Origin: Bacteroidales bacterium
GTDB lineage: Bacteria; Bacteroidota; Bacteroidia; Bacteroidales; G3-4614
Reading direction: 5' to 3'
Assembly (NCBI GenBank): GCA_017559955.1
Contig: JAFYPQ010000011.1
Span: forward strand, 1 to 45,553
Length of the DNA stretch: 45,553 nucleotides
The notes under the pieces are model-generated. The model had not been told where the DNA came from. It was given only the letters and a program-made list of their open reading frames with translations, and did no database searches. Position numbers and translations under genes: made by a program. The number at the start of each line of letters is the position of its first letter. Position 1 is the stretch's first letter. Below are positions 24,029 to 33,569 of the stretch, piece by piece.

Positions 24029-25933
24029 ATGGAATGTTACGATATTTATAGAGATATGGTCAGAGCACAGCGTGATGAGTTTTTTAAGTATGCTTCGGAA
24101 CGCTTCAATGACGAGGAGATGGCTCTTGTTAAGAAAGGTTTTAGTTTTGCCGAAATGGCCCACATTAACCAACGAAGAAAAGCCGGAGAACCATATATTA
24201 CTCACCCTCTTGCAGTTGCAAAAATTGTATTGGTCGAGTTGAAATTGGGAGTAAATCCTACAATAGCAGCCCTATTGCACGATGTTGTGGAGGATACCGA
24301 CCATACAATCGATGAAATTAAAATGGGCTTTGGGGCTGACATAGCATTTCTTGTTGATGTTCTGACAAAAAAGAAGAGAGAGAAATACGAAACATCGAAA
24401 CAGGTGGACAACTTCCAACAGATGTTAAATTCAATTCACTACGATATTCGTGCCTTATTGATTAAGCTTGCCGACCGTTTGCATAATATGCGTACTCTTA
24501 AATCGATGAAGCCTGAGAAGCAGATTAAGATTGCAGGAGAGACAGACTACTTCTACGCACCTTTAGCGAACCGTCTTGGACTTTATAAGGTAAAATCGGA
24601 GTTGGAGAACTTAAGTTTGCAATATCGCTCTCCCCACGAATATAACGCCATTAAAAAACAAATTGACGACTACGCAGACAACCACTCTTCTGCTGCAAAA
24701 AAATGGATAAAAGCAATTGAAGAAAAACTTGAAGAGAATGGCATTAAAGCCAAGATAGACTGCGACAAACGTACTGTTTACTCTATTTGGAGTAAAATGC
24801 ACTCAAAGAACATCTCTTTTAAAGAGGTTGAGCACATTAGGGTTATTAACATTACCTTTGAAAATTGGGAGGAGATGGGACTAACCGAGAAACGTTTGGC
24901 ATTGCGTATCTACTCAATTCTTACAGACCTTTATATTGAAAAACCCGGTAGCTTAAACAACTACATTGATACTCCTAAAGAGAACGGATACCATAGCCTT
25001 CACTGCAAATTAATGGGTAACGAAGGCAGATGGATGGAGGTACATATCCAATCGACCAGCATGAGAGAGAGGTCATACTATGGTTGCCTTGTTGAACGAG
25101 AAACAGGTGTTGAAGGTTGGATTGCTAAATTCCGTGACATTTTAAAAGATATTTCGTTCCATGGCAAAGAGAGTGGTTTTAGCATTGAGAGCGTAATCAG
25201 AACTTTCTACAACGACGATATTGTTGTATTCTCTCCAAACGGAACTCAGTTTATCATGCCAAGTGGTTCTACTGCATTAGATTTTGCATATGAAATTCAC
25301 TCAAACATTGGCGAGCATGCTCAATATGCAATAATCAACGACAAACTAATGTCGATATTTACAAAATTACAACATGGTGATAGAGTGAGAATTGGCTCTG
25401 ACACAAACCACCACCCAAAAGAGAGTTGGCTGGATCATGTTGTAACATACAAGGCTATTCAATATATTAAACAATACTTGAGAAGAGAAAAGGCTAAAAA
25501 AGGCAATACAGGCACAGAATATATATTGTGTCCTAACTGCGAGCCTCTACCCGGAGATGAAGTTATAGGATTCCGACACGAAGACAACTCCGTTACAATT
25601 CATAAGTGTAATTGCCCCACTGCAATTTCTGTAGCAGCACAACAAGGAGATATTATCGAAAATGTATGTTTATTCCCTTCAAATCAGACTTATCCTGTAA
25701 CCATATTCATTAAAGCAGTAAACAGAGATGGCTTCTTATTGGATTTGGTTACTGAAATATCTCAAAAAAATCTGTTAAGTATTGAGAGCATAAAGAGCAC
25801 AACAGAAGATGAAATTATTGATTGTACTATAGTCTTCTACGTTCACTCAATTAATGAATTGAAAGATGTTGAAGATGACATCAGGGCAATGAAAAACATA
25901 TATGAGGTACGACATATAACTCACGCAGTTTAA
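24029..25933 (+). CDS. RelA/SpoT homologue, probably hydrolase-dominant
   Basis: A 634-residue stringent-response enzyme controlling (p)ppGpp. The HD hydrolase domain looks intact: ITHPLAVAKI, H84-D85 and E88-D89 in LLHDVVEDTD, and KLADRLHNMRTL with D149. The synthetase domain (about 240-350) is diverged: the usual DLxAxR reads KEVEHIRVI, GYQSLHT reads GYHSLHC, and EIQIRT reads EVHIQST. This suggests weak or lost synthesis. A TGS domain (about 398-460) and an ACT-like domain (about 557-634) follow. It is about 100 residues shorter than typical long RSH proteins. Bacteroidetes often carry two RSH proteins, and this looks like the second, SpoT-like one. Confidence 0.85.
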   Translation: MECYDIYRDMVRAQRDEFFKYASERFNDEEMALVKKGFSFAEMAHINQRRKAGEPYITHPLAVAKIVLVELKLGVNPTIAALLHDVVEDTDHTIDEIKMGFGADIAFLVDVLTKKKREKYETSKQVDNFQQMLNSIHYDIRALLIKLADRLHNMRTLKSMKPEKQIKIAGETDYFYAPLANRLGLYKVKSELENLSLQYRSPHEYNAIKKQIDDYADNHSSAAKKWIKAIEEKLEENGIKAKIDCDKRTVYSIWSKMHSKNISFKEVEHIRVINITFENWEEMGLTEKRLALRIYSILTDLYIEKPGSLNNYIDTPKENGYHSLHCKLMGNEGRWMEVHIQSTSMRERSYYGCLVERETGVEGWIAKFRDILKDISFHGKESGFSIESVIRTFYNDDIVVFSPNGTQFIMPSGSTALDFAYEIHSNIGEHAQYAIINDKLMSIFTKLQHGDRVRIGSDTNHHPKESWLDHVVTYKAIQYIKQYLRREKAKKGNTGTEYILCPNCEPLPGDEVIGFRHEDNSVTIHKCNCPTAISVAAQQGDIIENVCLFPSNQTYPVTIFIKAVNRDGFLLDLVTEISQKNLLSIESIKSTTEDEIIDCTIVFYVHSINELKDVEDDIRAMKNIYEVRHITHAV

Positions 25934-25985
25934 CGTACTCCTTTAAGTAAAGAAGTTTCCAACAAACTTATTTAACAAAAAAATA

Positions 25986-26792
25986 ATGAAATTTAAAGAT
26001 TGCAATATACTTATTACTGGAGGAGCTTCGGGTATTGGCAAAATAATGGGACGTATGGCATTGGAAAGAGGAGCCAAATGTCTTATAATTTGGGATATCA
26101 ACGAACAAAACATGGCTGATACAGAGAAAGAATTTTCAGTCATAGGCAAAGTAAAGTGTTATCGTGTAGATGTCAGCAACAGCAACGTCATTCACGAAGC
26201 ATATATATCTACCATAAAAGATTGTGGTGAAGTTGATATTCTTATAAACAATGCAGGAGTGGTTACAAGTAACAAACCTTTTGATAAAGTAGGTTTAAAC
26301 GAAATAGATTTAACAATCCGTATAAATACCATTGGACCTATGCTTGTAGCAAGAGAAATTTTACCCGATATGCTTAAACGAAACAAAGGTCATATTTGTA
26401 ACATTGCTTCGGCAGGAGGTATGTTGGGCAACCCAAGAATGTCGGTATATGGTGCAAGCAAATGGGCAGCTATCGGGTGGTCCGAATCGGTTAGAATTGA
26501 ACTTCAAGAAGAAAAGAGTCCGGTTCGTATAACAACAATTGCTCCATACTACATAAATACAGGAATGTTTAACGGCGTTAATTCTCCTATATTCCCAATA
26601 CTTGACCCCGAGAAAACTTCAGCAAAAATAATACGTGCCATAGAAAAGAATAAAATATTCTACGGAATTCCTTTCGGTTTCCACTTTATACGTTTCTGGC
26701 AATTCTTGCTCCCTATAAAAATATTTGACTTTATATTCGGGAAAGTATTCGGCTTATATCACGCAATGGATAACTTCGTAGGTAGAAAATAG
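25986..26792 (+). CDS. Short-chain dehydrogenase/reductase
   Basis: A 268-residue NAD(P)-dependent oxidoreductase of the classical SDR type. It shows the TGGASGIG cofactor motif (11-18), NNAG (88-91), and the catalytic S142, Y155 and K159 (YGASKWA). The C-terminus (IRFWQFLLPIKIFDFIFG) is hydrophobic and aromatic, suggesting membrane association and a lipid-like or aldehyde/alcohol substrate. It ends three bases before an aldehyde dehydrogenase gene, so the two probably act in sequence, for example alcohol to aldehyde to acid. The actual substrate is unknown. Confidence 0.88.
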   Translation: MKFKDCNILITGGASGIGKIMGRMALERGAKCLIIWDINEQNMADTEKEFSVIGKVKCYRVDVSNSNVIHEAYISTIKDCGEVDILINNAGVVTSNKPFDKVGLNEIDLTIRINTIGPMLVAREILPDMLKRNKGHICNIASAGGMLGNPRMSVYGASKWAAIGWSESVRIELQEEKSPVRITTIAPYYINTGMFNGVNSPIFPILDPEKTSAKIIRAIEKNKIFYGIPFGFHFIRFWQFLLPIKIFDFIFGKVFGLYHAMDNFVGRK

Positions 26793-26795
26793 AGT

Positions 26796-28193
26796 ATGAA
26801 AAAAGATATTTTGAATATAGTTGAGGCTCAACGCTCATTTTTCAGAAGTGGAGCCACTCTCGATATAAGTTTTCGTATTGGTATGCTGAAAAGATTGCAA
26901 TCAGCCATAACAAAATGGGAAAAGCCATTGGCTGATGCTATGTGGAGAGACCTACACAAATCGTACGAAGAGGCATATCTGACAGAATTAAGCATTGTAA
27001 AGGCTGAGGTAAAAAAGCATATTAAAAATTTAAAATCGTGGGCTAAACCAAAGCATAAGAGTACTCCTATAAAGATGTTCCCCTCTCGTAGCCAAATAGT
27101 AAGCGAACCTCTCGGCAATACTCTTATAATAGCTCCGTGGAACTACCCTGTTCAACTTTTAATAAATCCTCTTGTAGGAGCAATATCTGCAGGATGTACT
27201 GCCATTCTAAAACCTTCGCCATACGTTCCAACTGTATCTGAGACAATATGCAATATGATTGCTGATACTTTTGAGAGCAATTACGTTGCAACTATTCAAG
27301 GTAATAGAGATGTTAATCAGGAATTACTATCGTACCGCTTTGATTTAATATTTTTTACAGGCAGCCCATCGCTTGGCAAATTGGTAATGGAAGCTGCGTC
27401 GAAATATCTTACTCCTGTTGTACTTGAGTTGGGTGGCAAAAGCCCATGTATTGTAGATAAAGAGGCTGATATTAACACTGCCGCCAAAAGAATTGCTTGG
27501 GGAAAAACCCTTAATTCGGGACAAACTTGTATTGCTCCTGACTATTTACTAATTCACGAAGATGTTAAAGCTAAATTTATTGAAGCTTTTATTAAATCAA
27601 TAAAGTCTCTTCATGGTAGTGATATTACAAAAAGCAAACACTATGTACGTATTGTAAACGACCGTAGTTTTGAGCGAGTAAAGGGCTATCTTGCAGATGG
27701 AGATATAGTTTATGGAGGAAGGACAAATGCTGAAGATAGATTTATAGAACCTACTCTTCTTGAAACACACATTAACCTTTGGGATGGTAATGCTGATGAA
27801 AAAGCAAACTCTAAAAAGGTTTTAACCGAAGAGATTTTCGGACCCGTATTCCCTATCATAACTTTTAAAGATAGAAGCGAGGTTGTTGAATATATTAACA
27901 ACAGAGAAAAACCTTTGGCTCTATACTATTTTGGCAAAGAGAGTGACGGAACAGAGATTATTAAAAAGACATCATCGGGTGGAGCTTGTATAAACGATAC
28001 AATCATGCATATTGCCAACGAGAACATTCCTTTTGGCGGCGTGGGAAATTCAGGATTGGGGTGCTATCACGGAGAGGAGAGTTTCAAAGTATTCTCTCAC
28101 CTACGCTCAGTTGTAACAACAGGAACTTGGATTGACCTTCCTTTTAGATATATGCCATATCGCATGTTTGCTCTTGTAAAGAAGATTGTGTAA
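26796..28193 (+). CDS. Aldehyde dehydrogenase, fatty-aldehyde (ALDH3-like) type
   Basis: A 465-residue NAD(P)-dependent enzyme that oxidises aldehydes to acids. Features: APWNYPVQLLINPLVGAI, general base E211 in LELGGKSP, nucleophile C245 in NSGQTCIAPDY, EEIFGPVFPI, and NIPFGGVGNSGLGCYHG. The short length, lacking about 30 N-terminal residues of most ALDHs, and the FRYMPY end match the ALDH3 group, which handles medium and long-chain aldehydes. Last gene of the DUF2461-RSH-SDR-ALDH run; a terminator follows at 28218. Confidence 0.92.
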   Translation: MKKDILNIVEAQRSFFRSGATLDISFRIGMLKRLQSAITKWEKPLADAMWRDLHKSYEEAYLTELSIVKAEVKKHIKNLKSWAKPKHKSTPIKMFPSRSQIVSEPLGNTLIIAPWNYPVQLLINPLVGAISAGCTAILKPSPYVPTVSETICNMIADTFESNYVATIQGNRDVNQELLSYRFDLIFFTGSPSLGKLVMEAASKYLTPVVLELGGKSPCIVDKEADINTAAKRIAWGKTLNSGQTCIAPDYLLIHEDVKAKFIEAFIKSIKSLHGSDITKSKHYVRIVNDRSFERVKGYLADGDIVYGGRTNAEDRFIEPTLLETHINLWDGNADEKANSKKVLTEEIFGPVFPIITFKDRSEVVEYINNREKPLALYYFGKESDGTEIIKKTSSGGACINDTIMHIANENIPFGGVGNSGLGCYHGEESFKVFSHLRSVVTTGTWIDLPFRYMPYRMFALVKKIV

Positions 28194-28217
28194 TAGACAC
28201 TTTAGATAAATTTATTG

Positions 28218-28246
28218 AAAGGGAACTCATCAAGGGTTCCCTTTTC
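28218..28246 (+). terminator. Terminator after the aldehyde dehydrogenase gene
   Basis: AAAGGGAAC (28218-28226) pairs with GTTCCCTTT (28236-28244), nine-base loop, then TTCT. Confidence 0.75.
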
Positions 28247-28316
28247 TATGTCCGTTAATTATTGGTAATTTTTTGTAAAAAAATACGCTATTTTTATGAT
28301 ATATAAGGTTTTTTTT

Positions 28317-28324
28317 TACCTTTG
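28317..28324 (+). promoter_or_regulatory. -7 promoter element of the fucosidase operon
   Basis: TACCTTTG matches TAnnTTTG. It lies about 90 bases before the ATG at 28416, leaving a fairly long leader. The -33 element is not clear. Confidence 0.5.
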
Positions 28325-28415
28325 TCTAAATTACGCATAAATATACGCACATCAACGCTATTCACTATTTATACAATAATTTTAACCGAAAACAACATTA
28401 TTAAAATATTTATCT

Positions 28416-29894
28416 ATGAACATCAAAAAATTGTACGCATCACTTATTGTTTTTGCTGTAACATTAAGTTCTTTTGCGCAAACAACAGCACTGTGTGATA
28501 TATCTTCGGATGTAAATGAGCCGTTGCCAGTGTTCCCTGTTCCTACAGAGACTCAATTAAAATGGCATGACATGGAGTTTTATGCTTTTATGCACTTCGG
28601 TATTAACACCTTTACCGGCAAAGAGTGGGGATACGGAGATGAGAGCATAAATACTTTTAACCCTACTTCACCTCTTAATGTTGAACAATGGGTTTCTGAG
28701 ATTAAAAACATTGGTTGTAAAGGTATTATACTAACTTGTAAACACCATGATGGTTTCTGCACTTGGTTTACTAACACAACCAACCACTCAACTAAAAACA
28801 ACACTACTACTAACGGACATGTGGATATTGTAAAAATGCTTTCGGAAGAGTGTGCTGAACAAGGTCTTAAATTTGGTGCGTACATTTCTCCATGGGATAG
28901 AAACCATGCAGAGTATGGTCGTGCCGGATATGTAGAGGCTTTCCATGAGCAAATCCGTGAGATTTGTACAAATTACGGCGACATTTTTGAAATGTGGTTT
29001 GATGGTGCAAATGGTGGAGACGGATATTATGGTGGTGCAAGAGAGAGCCGTAGTATTGATGCCGCTACATATTATGACTTCCCTAACGCATTCAAAATGA
29101 TTAAAGAACTTCAACCAAATTGTGCAATTTGGGGCTGGGATCAAGACTGCCACTGGATTGGAAATGAGGAAGGCTGGGCAGGTGAAACCTCTTGGAGCTT
29201 ATATGATAACGGATATAATGGTGATGGTAGCGGTAATGAATATGGCGAGGAAAACGGCTGGCGTTGGCTACCAGGTGAGGCTGATGCAAAGAATGGTCCA
29301 GGTTGGTTCTGGACATTTACAGACAGCCAACTAAAATCTGCTCAAGAGTTATTTAATATATATATGAATTCAGTTGGTAGAAATGCAAACCTAATCCTTA
29401 ACTTCCCTCCTAACAAATCTGGAAGTCTTTCTACCCAAACTGTTAATATAATGCATCAATTCAAGACTCTTCTTGATAATGCATTCGGAACAGACCTTGC
29501 ATTGAATAAAACAGCAACTGCATCTGCAGAAAGAAGCAGTTCTGTAATAGGAAAATTTGCTGCATCTAATGTAACAGATAATGATCCTGAAACATATTGG
29601 GCTCTCGAAGACGGAGAAAAAACAGGAACTATTGATATTGACCTTGGTTCTTCAAAAACTGTTACATACGTTCGCTTAGGAGAATATATTCGCAAAGGCC
29701 AACGAGTTAAAGGTTTTGAAATTTATACTTGGAACGGTTCAAGTTGGGTAAAACAATCAACAACAGAACAAACTACAACAATTGGACATAAAAGAATTGT
29801 AAAACTATCATCTCCCCTTTCTACTCAAAAAGTAAGAATTAAAATTACAGATAGCAAGGAGTGTCCTCTAATCAGCAGAATTTCTATTTATTAA
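28416..29894 (+). CDS. Secreted GH29 alpha-L-fucosidase with discoidin-like (CBM32) domain
   Basis: A 492-residue enzyme that removes alpha-linked fucose, as found on mucins and milk or plant glycans. Signal peptide 1-21 (LSSFAQ). The GH29 barrel (about 45-345) shows FYAFMHFGINTFTGKEWG, LTCKHHDGFCTWF, AYISPWDRN, and the nucleophile D196 in FEMWFDGANGGDGYYGG. The acid/base residue is not clearly fixed by eye. The C-terminal domain (about 360-492) begins LALNKTATASAERSSSV, typical of F5/8 type C modules. This architecture is common in the GH29-B group, which prefers branched Lewis-type linkages; that preference is an inference. The GEVED protein follows after 21 bases. Confidence 0.92.
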   Translation: MNIKKLYASLIVFAVTLSSFAQTTALCDISSDVNEPLPVFPVPTETQLKWHDMEFYAFMHFGINTFTGKEWGYGDESINTFNPTSPLNVEQWVSEIKNIGCKGIILTCKHHDGFCTWFTNTTNHSTKNNTTTNGHVDIVKMLSEECAEQGLKFGAYISPWDRNHAEYGRAGYVEAFHEQIREICTNYGDIFEMWFDGANGGDGYYGGARESRSIDAATYYDFPNAFKMIKELQPNCAIWGWDQDCHWIGNEEGWAGETSWSLYDNGYNGDGSGNEYGEENGWRWLPGEADAKNGPGWFWTFTDSQLKSAQELFNIYMNSVGRNANLILNFPPNKSGSLSTQTVNIMHQFKTLLDNAFGTDLALNKTATASAERSSSVIGKFAASNVTDNDPETYWALEDGEKTGTIDIDLGSSKTVTYVRLGEYIRKGQRVKGFEIYTWNGSSWVKQSTTEQTTTIGHKRIVKLSSPLSTQKVRIKITDSKECPLISRISIY

Positions 29895-29915
29895 TAACGA
29901 AACAACATAACAGAT

Positions 29916-32900
29916 ATGAAAAATTTTAAATATTGTATAGTTGCCTTATTTTTAGGCATGTTTGCCATAAGTGCAAACGCTCAAGTAGTGTTGTCTTCGT
30001 TTGAGGACGGAAATAGCAATAACATCACATTTGTTGATACTTGGGAAGATTCTCCTTTTAATGACGGAAGATGTTCAAATACGCCAATGATTATTGACAA
30101 TCCTTACTTAGATGATATGAACTCTTCTGAAAAAGTTCTTCATGTTATTAGACCTTACTATGCCGGAGATAAAAATGGTGTTGAAATTAAATTGGAACGC
30201 CCTTTCAATTTAACAACACAAACTCAATACATACACATATTCATACACAAGCCAGTTGCAAGTAGAATACTTTTGAGAGGTAAAAATACTGGTTCAGAAG
30301 TTATGCAATTTGAGAAACTTTCTCAATCTGAATCTCGTGCAAATGCTTGGAGTGATGCAGTTTTTGCAATAAAAGGTAGCAACTTGGAAATAGACCGTTT
30401 GGTTCTATATCCAGATTGCGAAAGTGCTTTGGGTAGAATTAATGGAGATTTGGATATTTATATTGATGACATTGTTATCAGCAACTCTCCTGACCCACGT
30501 TCTGTTACTGATTATTGTAAAGTTGGCGGTACTCTTACAACCGCTCGTTACATATCAGCAGTTTCTACAGTTGGTGCATCAATGAATATAAACGATACAT
30601 TTAAAAAACCTTCAAGTATCTACACTAAATATACACAAAAAGCAATAGTCGCTGAAGCAGGTGCGCCTTTTACTCTTAACTTCTCTCAAAAATCATCAGG
30701 AAGAACTCAAACAGCATGGGCTGCCGATGTTTATGTTGATTTTAATGCTGATAAAGAGTTTGTGTCAGAGGGCGAATATATTGGAAGAATTCAAGGTGTT
30801 AAAAACGGTAGTTTATTTGATTTCTCTACTGAAATTACTATTCCTGAAGGTACAAATGTTTCGACTTGTGCTATAAGAATTAAGATGAATAATGCAGCTG
30901 ACGCACCAAGTGAGCCTGAGTTTGCAAGCTGTGACGATGTATATAATGGTATGGTTCTTAATCTTCCATTGGAGGTTTCGAAATATGTTGAGCGTCCTAT
31001 TATCTCAATTTCAGGAACAGATGGTCAAAGTGGCTGGGGTGCAATTCGCTTCAAGAATATGGAAGGCAGTGAAATTAAAGTTGCAAATGGTGCTTCAGTA
31101 ACAGCTATTGCTACACCAAATGACGGATATGCTTTTGATGGTTGGTATAGCAAAGAAACAGGAGGTATTTTGTGTGAAGATGCAGAATTTACATTCTCTG
31201 CAGAATTCAGCATTGGTCTAATTGCTAAATTTAAAGAACTTGTATTCTGCGAACCTACAGGAACTACTCCTAACACTTGGTTCTCGTCTATTGCTATTAC
31301 TCCTCAAAATGGAACTTCTTTAGATTATTTTGCAGGTGCTGATGCTCCAAGTGCAAACTTCTATCGCTACAGCATTTTGGGTGGTGTAAACACTAAACGT
31401 CAAACTTCATTTAATTTATCTGCTATCAAAGCAACTGATGCAGACTTTACAAATAAAAATGTTGCATTATGGGCAGACTGGAATAATAACCACTCTTTTG
31501 AATCAAGCGAGTTTATAGGTAATGTTCAAGATACTGAAAATATTTCTGTTGAGGTTCCATCTACTGCAGTATCAGGCAACGTTTACGTAAGAGCAATGAT
31601 TAGTGAAAATGCTATTACTGCTGATGCAGCTTGTAACGAAGTTGGTGCTGGTGTAGTTTATGACTTAATGATTACTATTGCTCCAAACGACAATGAGAGA
31701 TTCTCTCTTTCTGCTGTACCAAGCATTGCAGGAGCTGCAACATTCACTCTTTCTCCAGAACCAGGAGCAGATGGTAAATATCCTGCAGGTACTAACGTAG
31801 ATATTACTTGCGTTACTACTTCTGGTTACCAATTTGTACAATGGTATAAAGATGGTATTCCTTATGGAGCTACAATGACATCAAATAACCCATTACCTGT
31901 TACAGGGCTTAACCAAGATTTAGAATTGACAATGAAGGTTGAGCCTAAATTCCCTGACTACTGCGAAGGTACAACGCCTAATAATGGAGATGGAGACCAC
32001 TATGGTATTAGCGATGGATATGTTATGGTAAACTCTGTTATGGCTTTCAATTTTACTAAATCTGCAAGTATAACAGACTTATCAGAATCATGTATTGCTG
32101 AGGTGTGTCCAGGTGATACTATCAAAATATTTGTTTCTGGTGCAATGCACACCACTTGGGCACAAGGTATTGCTTATATTGACTGGAATATGGACGGAAC
32201 TTGGAGTACTGGCAGCGATGAAGCATATGAGCTATTTAATAACCCTGGTGCACAAGTCTCAAATAAACAAACTAATATAATTGTTCCCTCTACTGTGAAA
32301 GCAGGTTGCTTTGGTATTAGACTTTGTTCTGGAGAGGCTCCTGCTCATAATAACTTAGGAGGTGGTCCTTGCCAAGCTCGTAAACGTGGAACTCTATTTA
32401 CTTTCAGAGTTAACTCAACAGAATTACCTGTTGCTGCTCCTAAACTAAATATTTCCAAAGGTGCTGGTTGCAGTGTGCTAATTACGGATAATACAGGAAA
32501 AGAGTTAGCAAACAAAGATGTTATTGAAGCTAACACTTCATATAGCATATCTGTATCAGTAGACGATAATTATGTTTTGGATTACGTTTCTGTAAATGGT
32601 GAAAACATCACATTAAACAATATGAACAACATTTATTATGGTTCATTTGTTTCTAATAGTACCGGAGCAAAAGTTGTTGTTGCTACTAACGAAATGTCAT
32701 ATTGCGAACCAACAGAAACTCTACGCAGAACAGATCGTCCTGCTAGCCAAGGAAACGACAATAGATATTTAACATCTGTTACTTTGAGTGGTTCTACATA
32801 CCCAGGTGCATCTACTTTTAGCGTAAGTGGACTTTCTAATGATCCTCACAGAACTATTTATGAAAACCACACAGACCAAGTTCTAAACTGCTATGCAGGA

Positions 32901-33485
32901 GATGTTCTTAATCCTGCTCTAACATTTAACGGATCATGGATGCACAAATATGTATATGTAGATTGGAATAGAAATTATGTATTTGATGTTGGTTCAAGTG
33001 GTAATTGGAATGAACTTGTATCATTCAACTATATAAGTGGCAAAACAAGTTCGGGTGCCACAGGTTCAAATGAAGGTACAAGTGCATTAGGATCTATTAC
33101 TATTCCTTCCGATGCAGGTGGTTTATACCGCATTCGCTATAAATTAGATTGGGATAACACAGACCCTTGCGGTTGCTTCGAAGAGAACAACAATATATTG
33201 GATAATGGTGGTGGTATTGTTGATTTTATGTTGAATGTTTACAACCCAGCAACATCAATAGAAGATCCTGAGTCTTCAAATGTAACAGTTTATGGTACTG
33301 ACAACAAAATAGTTATTACCGGGATTGAAAATGGCATTGCTTATGCTTATGCACCCAATTCAGGAAAACTTATCTGCAATACTGCAATTATAGGGACAAC
33401 AACTATAGATATTGAAAAAGGTATTTATATAGTAAAAGTTGTTGAAGATGATTTTTCTACTATTAATAAAGTCATTGTAGAATAA
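29916..33485 (+). CDS. Very large secreted GEVED-domain repeat protein with sorting tail
   Basis: A 1189-residue surface or secreted protein. Signal peptide 1-22 (ISANAQ). A jelly-roll-like domain follows (about 25-190). Four modules each begin with a cysteine motif (about 199 DYCKVGG, 443 FCEPTG, 681 DYCEGT, 927 SYCEPTE). Each holds a GEVED-type core with a WxDWNxDxxF-like line, as in VALWADWNNNHSFESSEFIG and YVYVDWNRNYVFDVG. Two bacterial-repeat-like segments (GYAFDGWYS, GYQFVQWYKDG) are interspersed. The last 70 residues look like a type IX secretion tail (VYGTDNKIVITG ... GIYIVKVV). The domains are known from adhesive, Ca-binding surface proteins; the ligand is unknown. It sits between two fucosidases, so glycan binding is plausible. 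Confidence 0.85.
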   Translation: MKNFKYCIVALFLGMFAISANAQVVLSSFEDGNSNNITFVDTWEDSPFNDGRCSNTPMIIDNPYLDDMNSSEKVLHVIRPYYAGDKNGVEIKLERPFNLTTQTQYIHIFIHKPVASRILLRGKNTGSEVMQFEKLSQSESRANAWSDAVFAIKGSNLEIDRLVLYPDCESALGRINGDLDIYIDDIVISNSPDPRSVTDYCKVGGTLTTARYISAVSTVGASMNINDTFKKPSSIYTKYTQKAIVAEAGAPFTLNFSQKSSGRTQTAWAADVYVDFNADKEFVSEGEYIGRIQGVKNGSLFDFSTEITIPEGTNVSTCAIRIKMNNAADAPSEPEFASCDDVYNGMVLNLPLEVSKYVERPIISISGTDGQSGWGAIRFKNMEGSEIKVANGASVTAIATPNDGYAFDGWYSKETGGILCEDAEFTFSAEFSIGLIAKFKELVFCEPTGTTPNTWFSSIAITPQNGTSLDYFAGADAPSANFYRYSILGGVNTKRQTSFNLSAIKATDADFTNKNVALWADWNNNHSFESSEFIGNVQDTENISVEVPSTAVSGNVYVRAMISENAITADAACNEVGAGVVYDLMITIAPNDNERFSLSAVPSIAGAATFTLSPEPGADGKYPAGTNVDITCVTTSGYQFVQWYKDGIPYGATMTSNNPLPVTGLNQDLELTMKVEPKFPDYCEGTTPNNGDGDHYGISDGYVMVNSVMAFNFTKSASITDLSESCIAEVCPGDTIKIFVSGAMHTTWAQGIAYIDWNMDGTWSTGSDEAYELFNNPGAQVSNKQTNIIVPSTVKAGCFGIRLCSGEAPAHNNLGGGPCQARKRGTLFTFRVNSTELPVAAPKLNISKGAGCSVLITDNTGKELANKDVIEANTSYSISVSVDDNYVLDYVSVNGENITLNNMNNIYYGSFVSNSTGAKVVVATNEMSYCEPTETLRRTDRPASQGNDNRYLTSVTLSGSTYPGASTFSVSGLSNDPHRTIYENHTDQVLNCYAGDVLNPALTFNGSWMHKYVYVDWNRNYVFDVGSSGNWNELVSFNYISGKTSSGATGSNEGTSALGSITIPSDAGGLYRIRYKLDWDNTDPCGCFEENNNILDNGGGIVDFMLNVYNPATSIEDPESSNVTVYGTDNKIVITGIENGIAYAYAPNSGKLICNTAIIGTTTIDIEKGIYIVKVVEDDFSTINKVIVE

Positions 33486-33506
33486 ATCTATTTTTAGATT
33501 ACTTTG

Positions 33507-33545
33507 AATGGAGGGGAATTTGATTATTCTCCTCCATTTTTATAT
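33507..33545 (+). terminator. Terminator after the GEVED-domain gene
   Basis: A 13-bp stem (33507-33519 with 33526-33538, one G.T pair), six-base loop and T run. Confidence 0.85.
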
Positions 33546-33550
33546 TTTTG
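33519..33550 (+). promoter_or_regulatory. Promoter of the second fucosidase, overlapping the preceding terminator
   Basis: TTTG (33519-33522, in the hairpin loop), 20 bases, TATTTTTG (33543-33550, in the T run). Both parts match the Bacteroidetes consensus and would start transcription about 15 bases before the ATG. Confidence 0.45.
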
Positions 33551-33569
33551 AAAATAAATATTTAATGAT

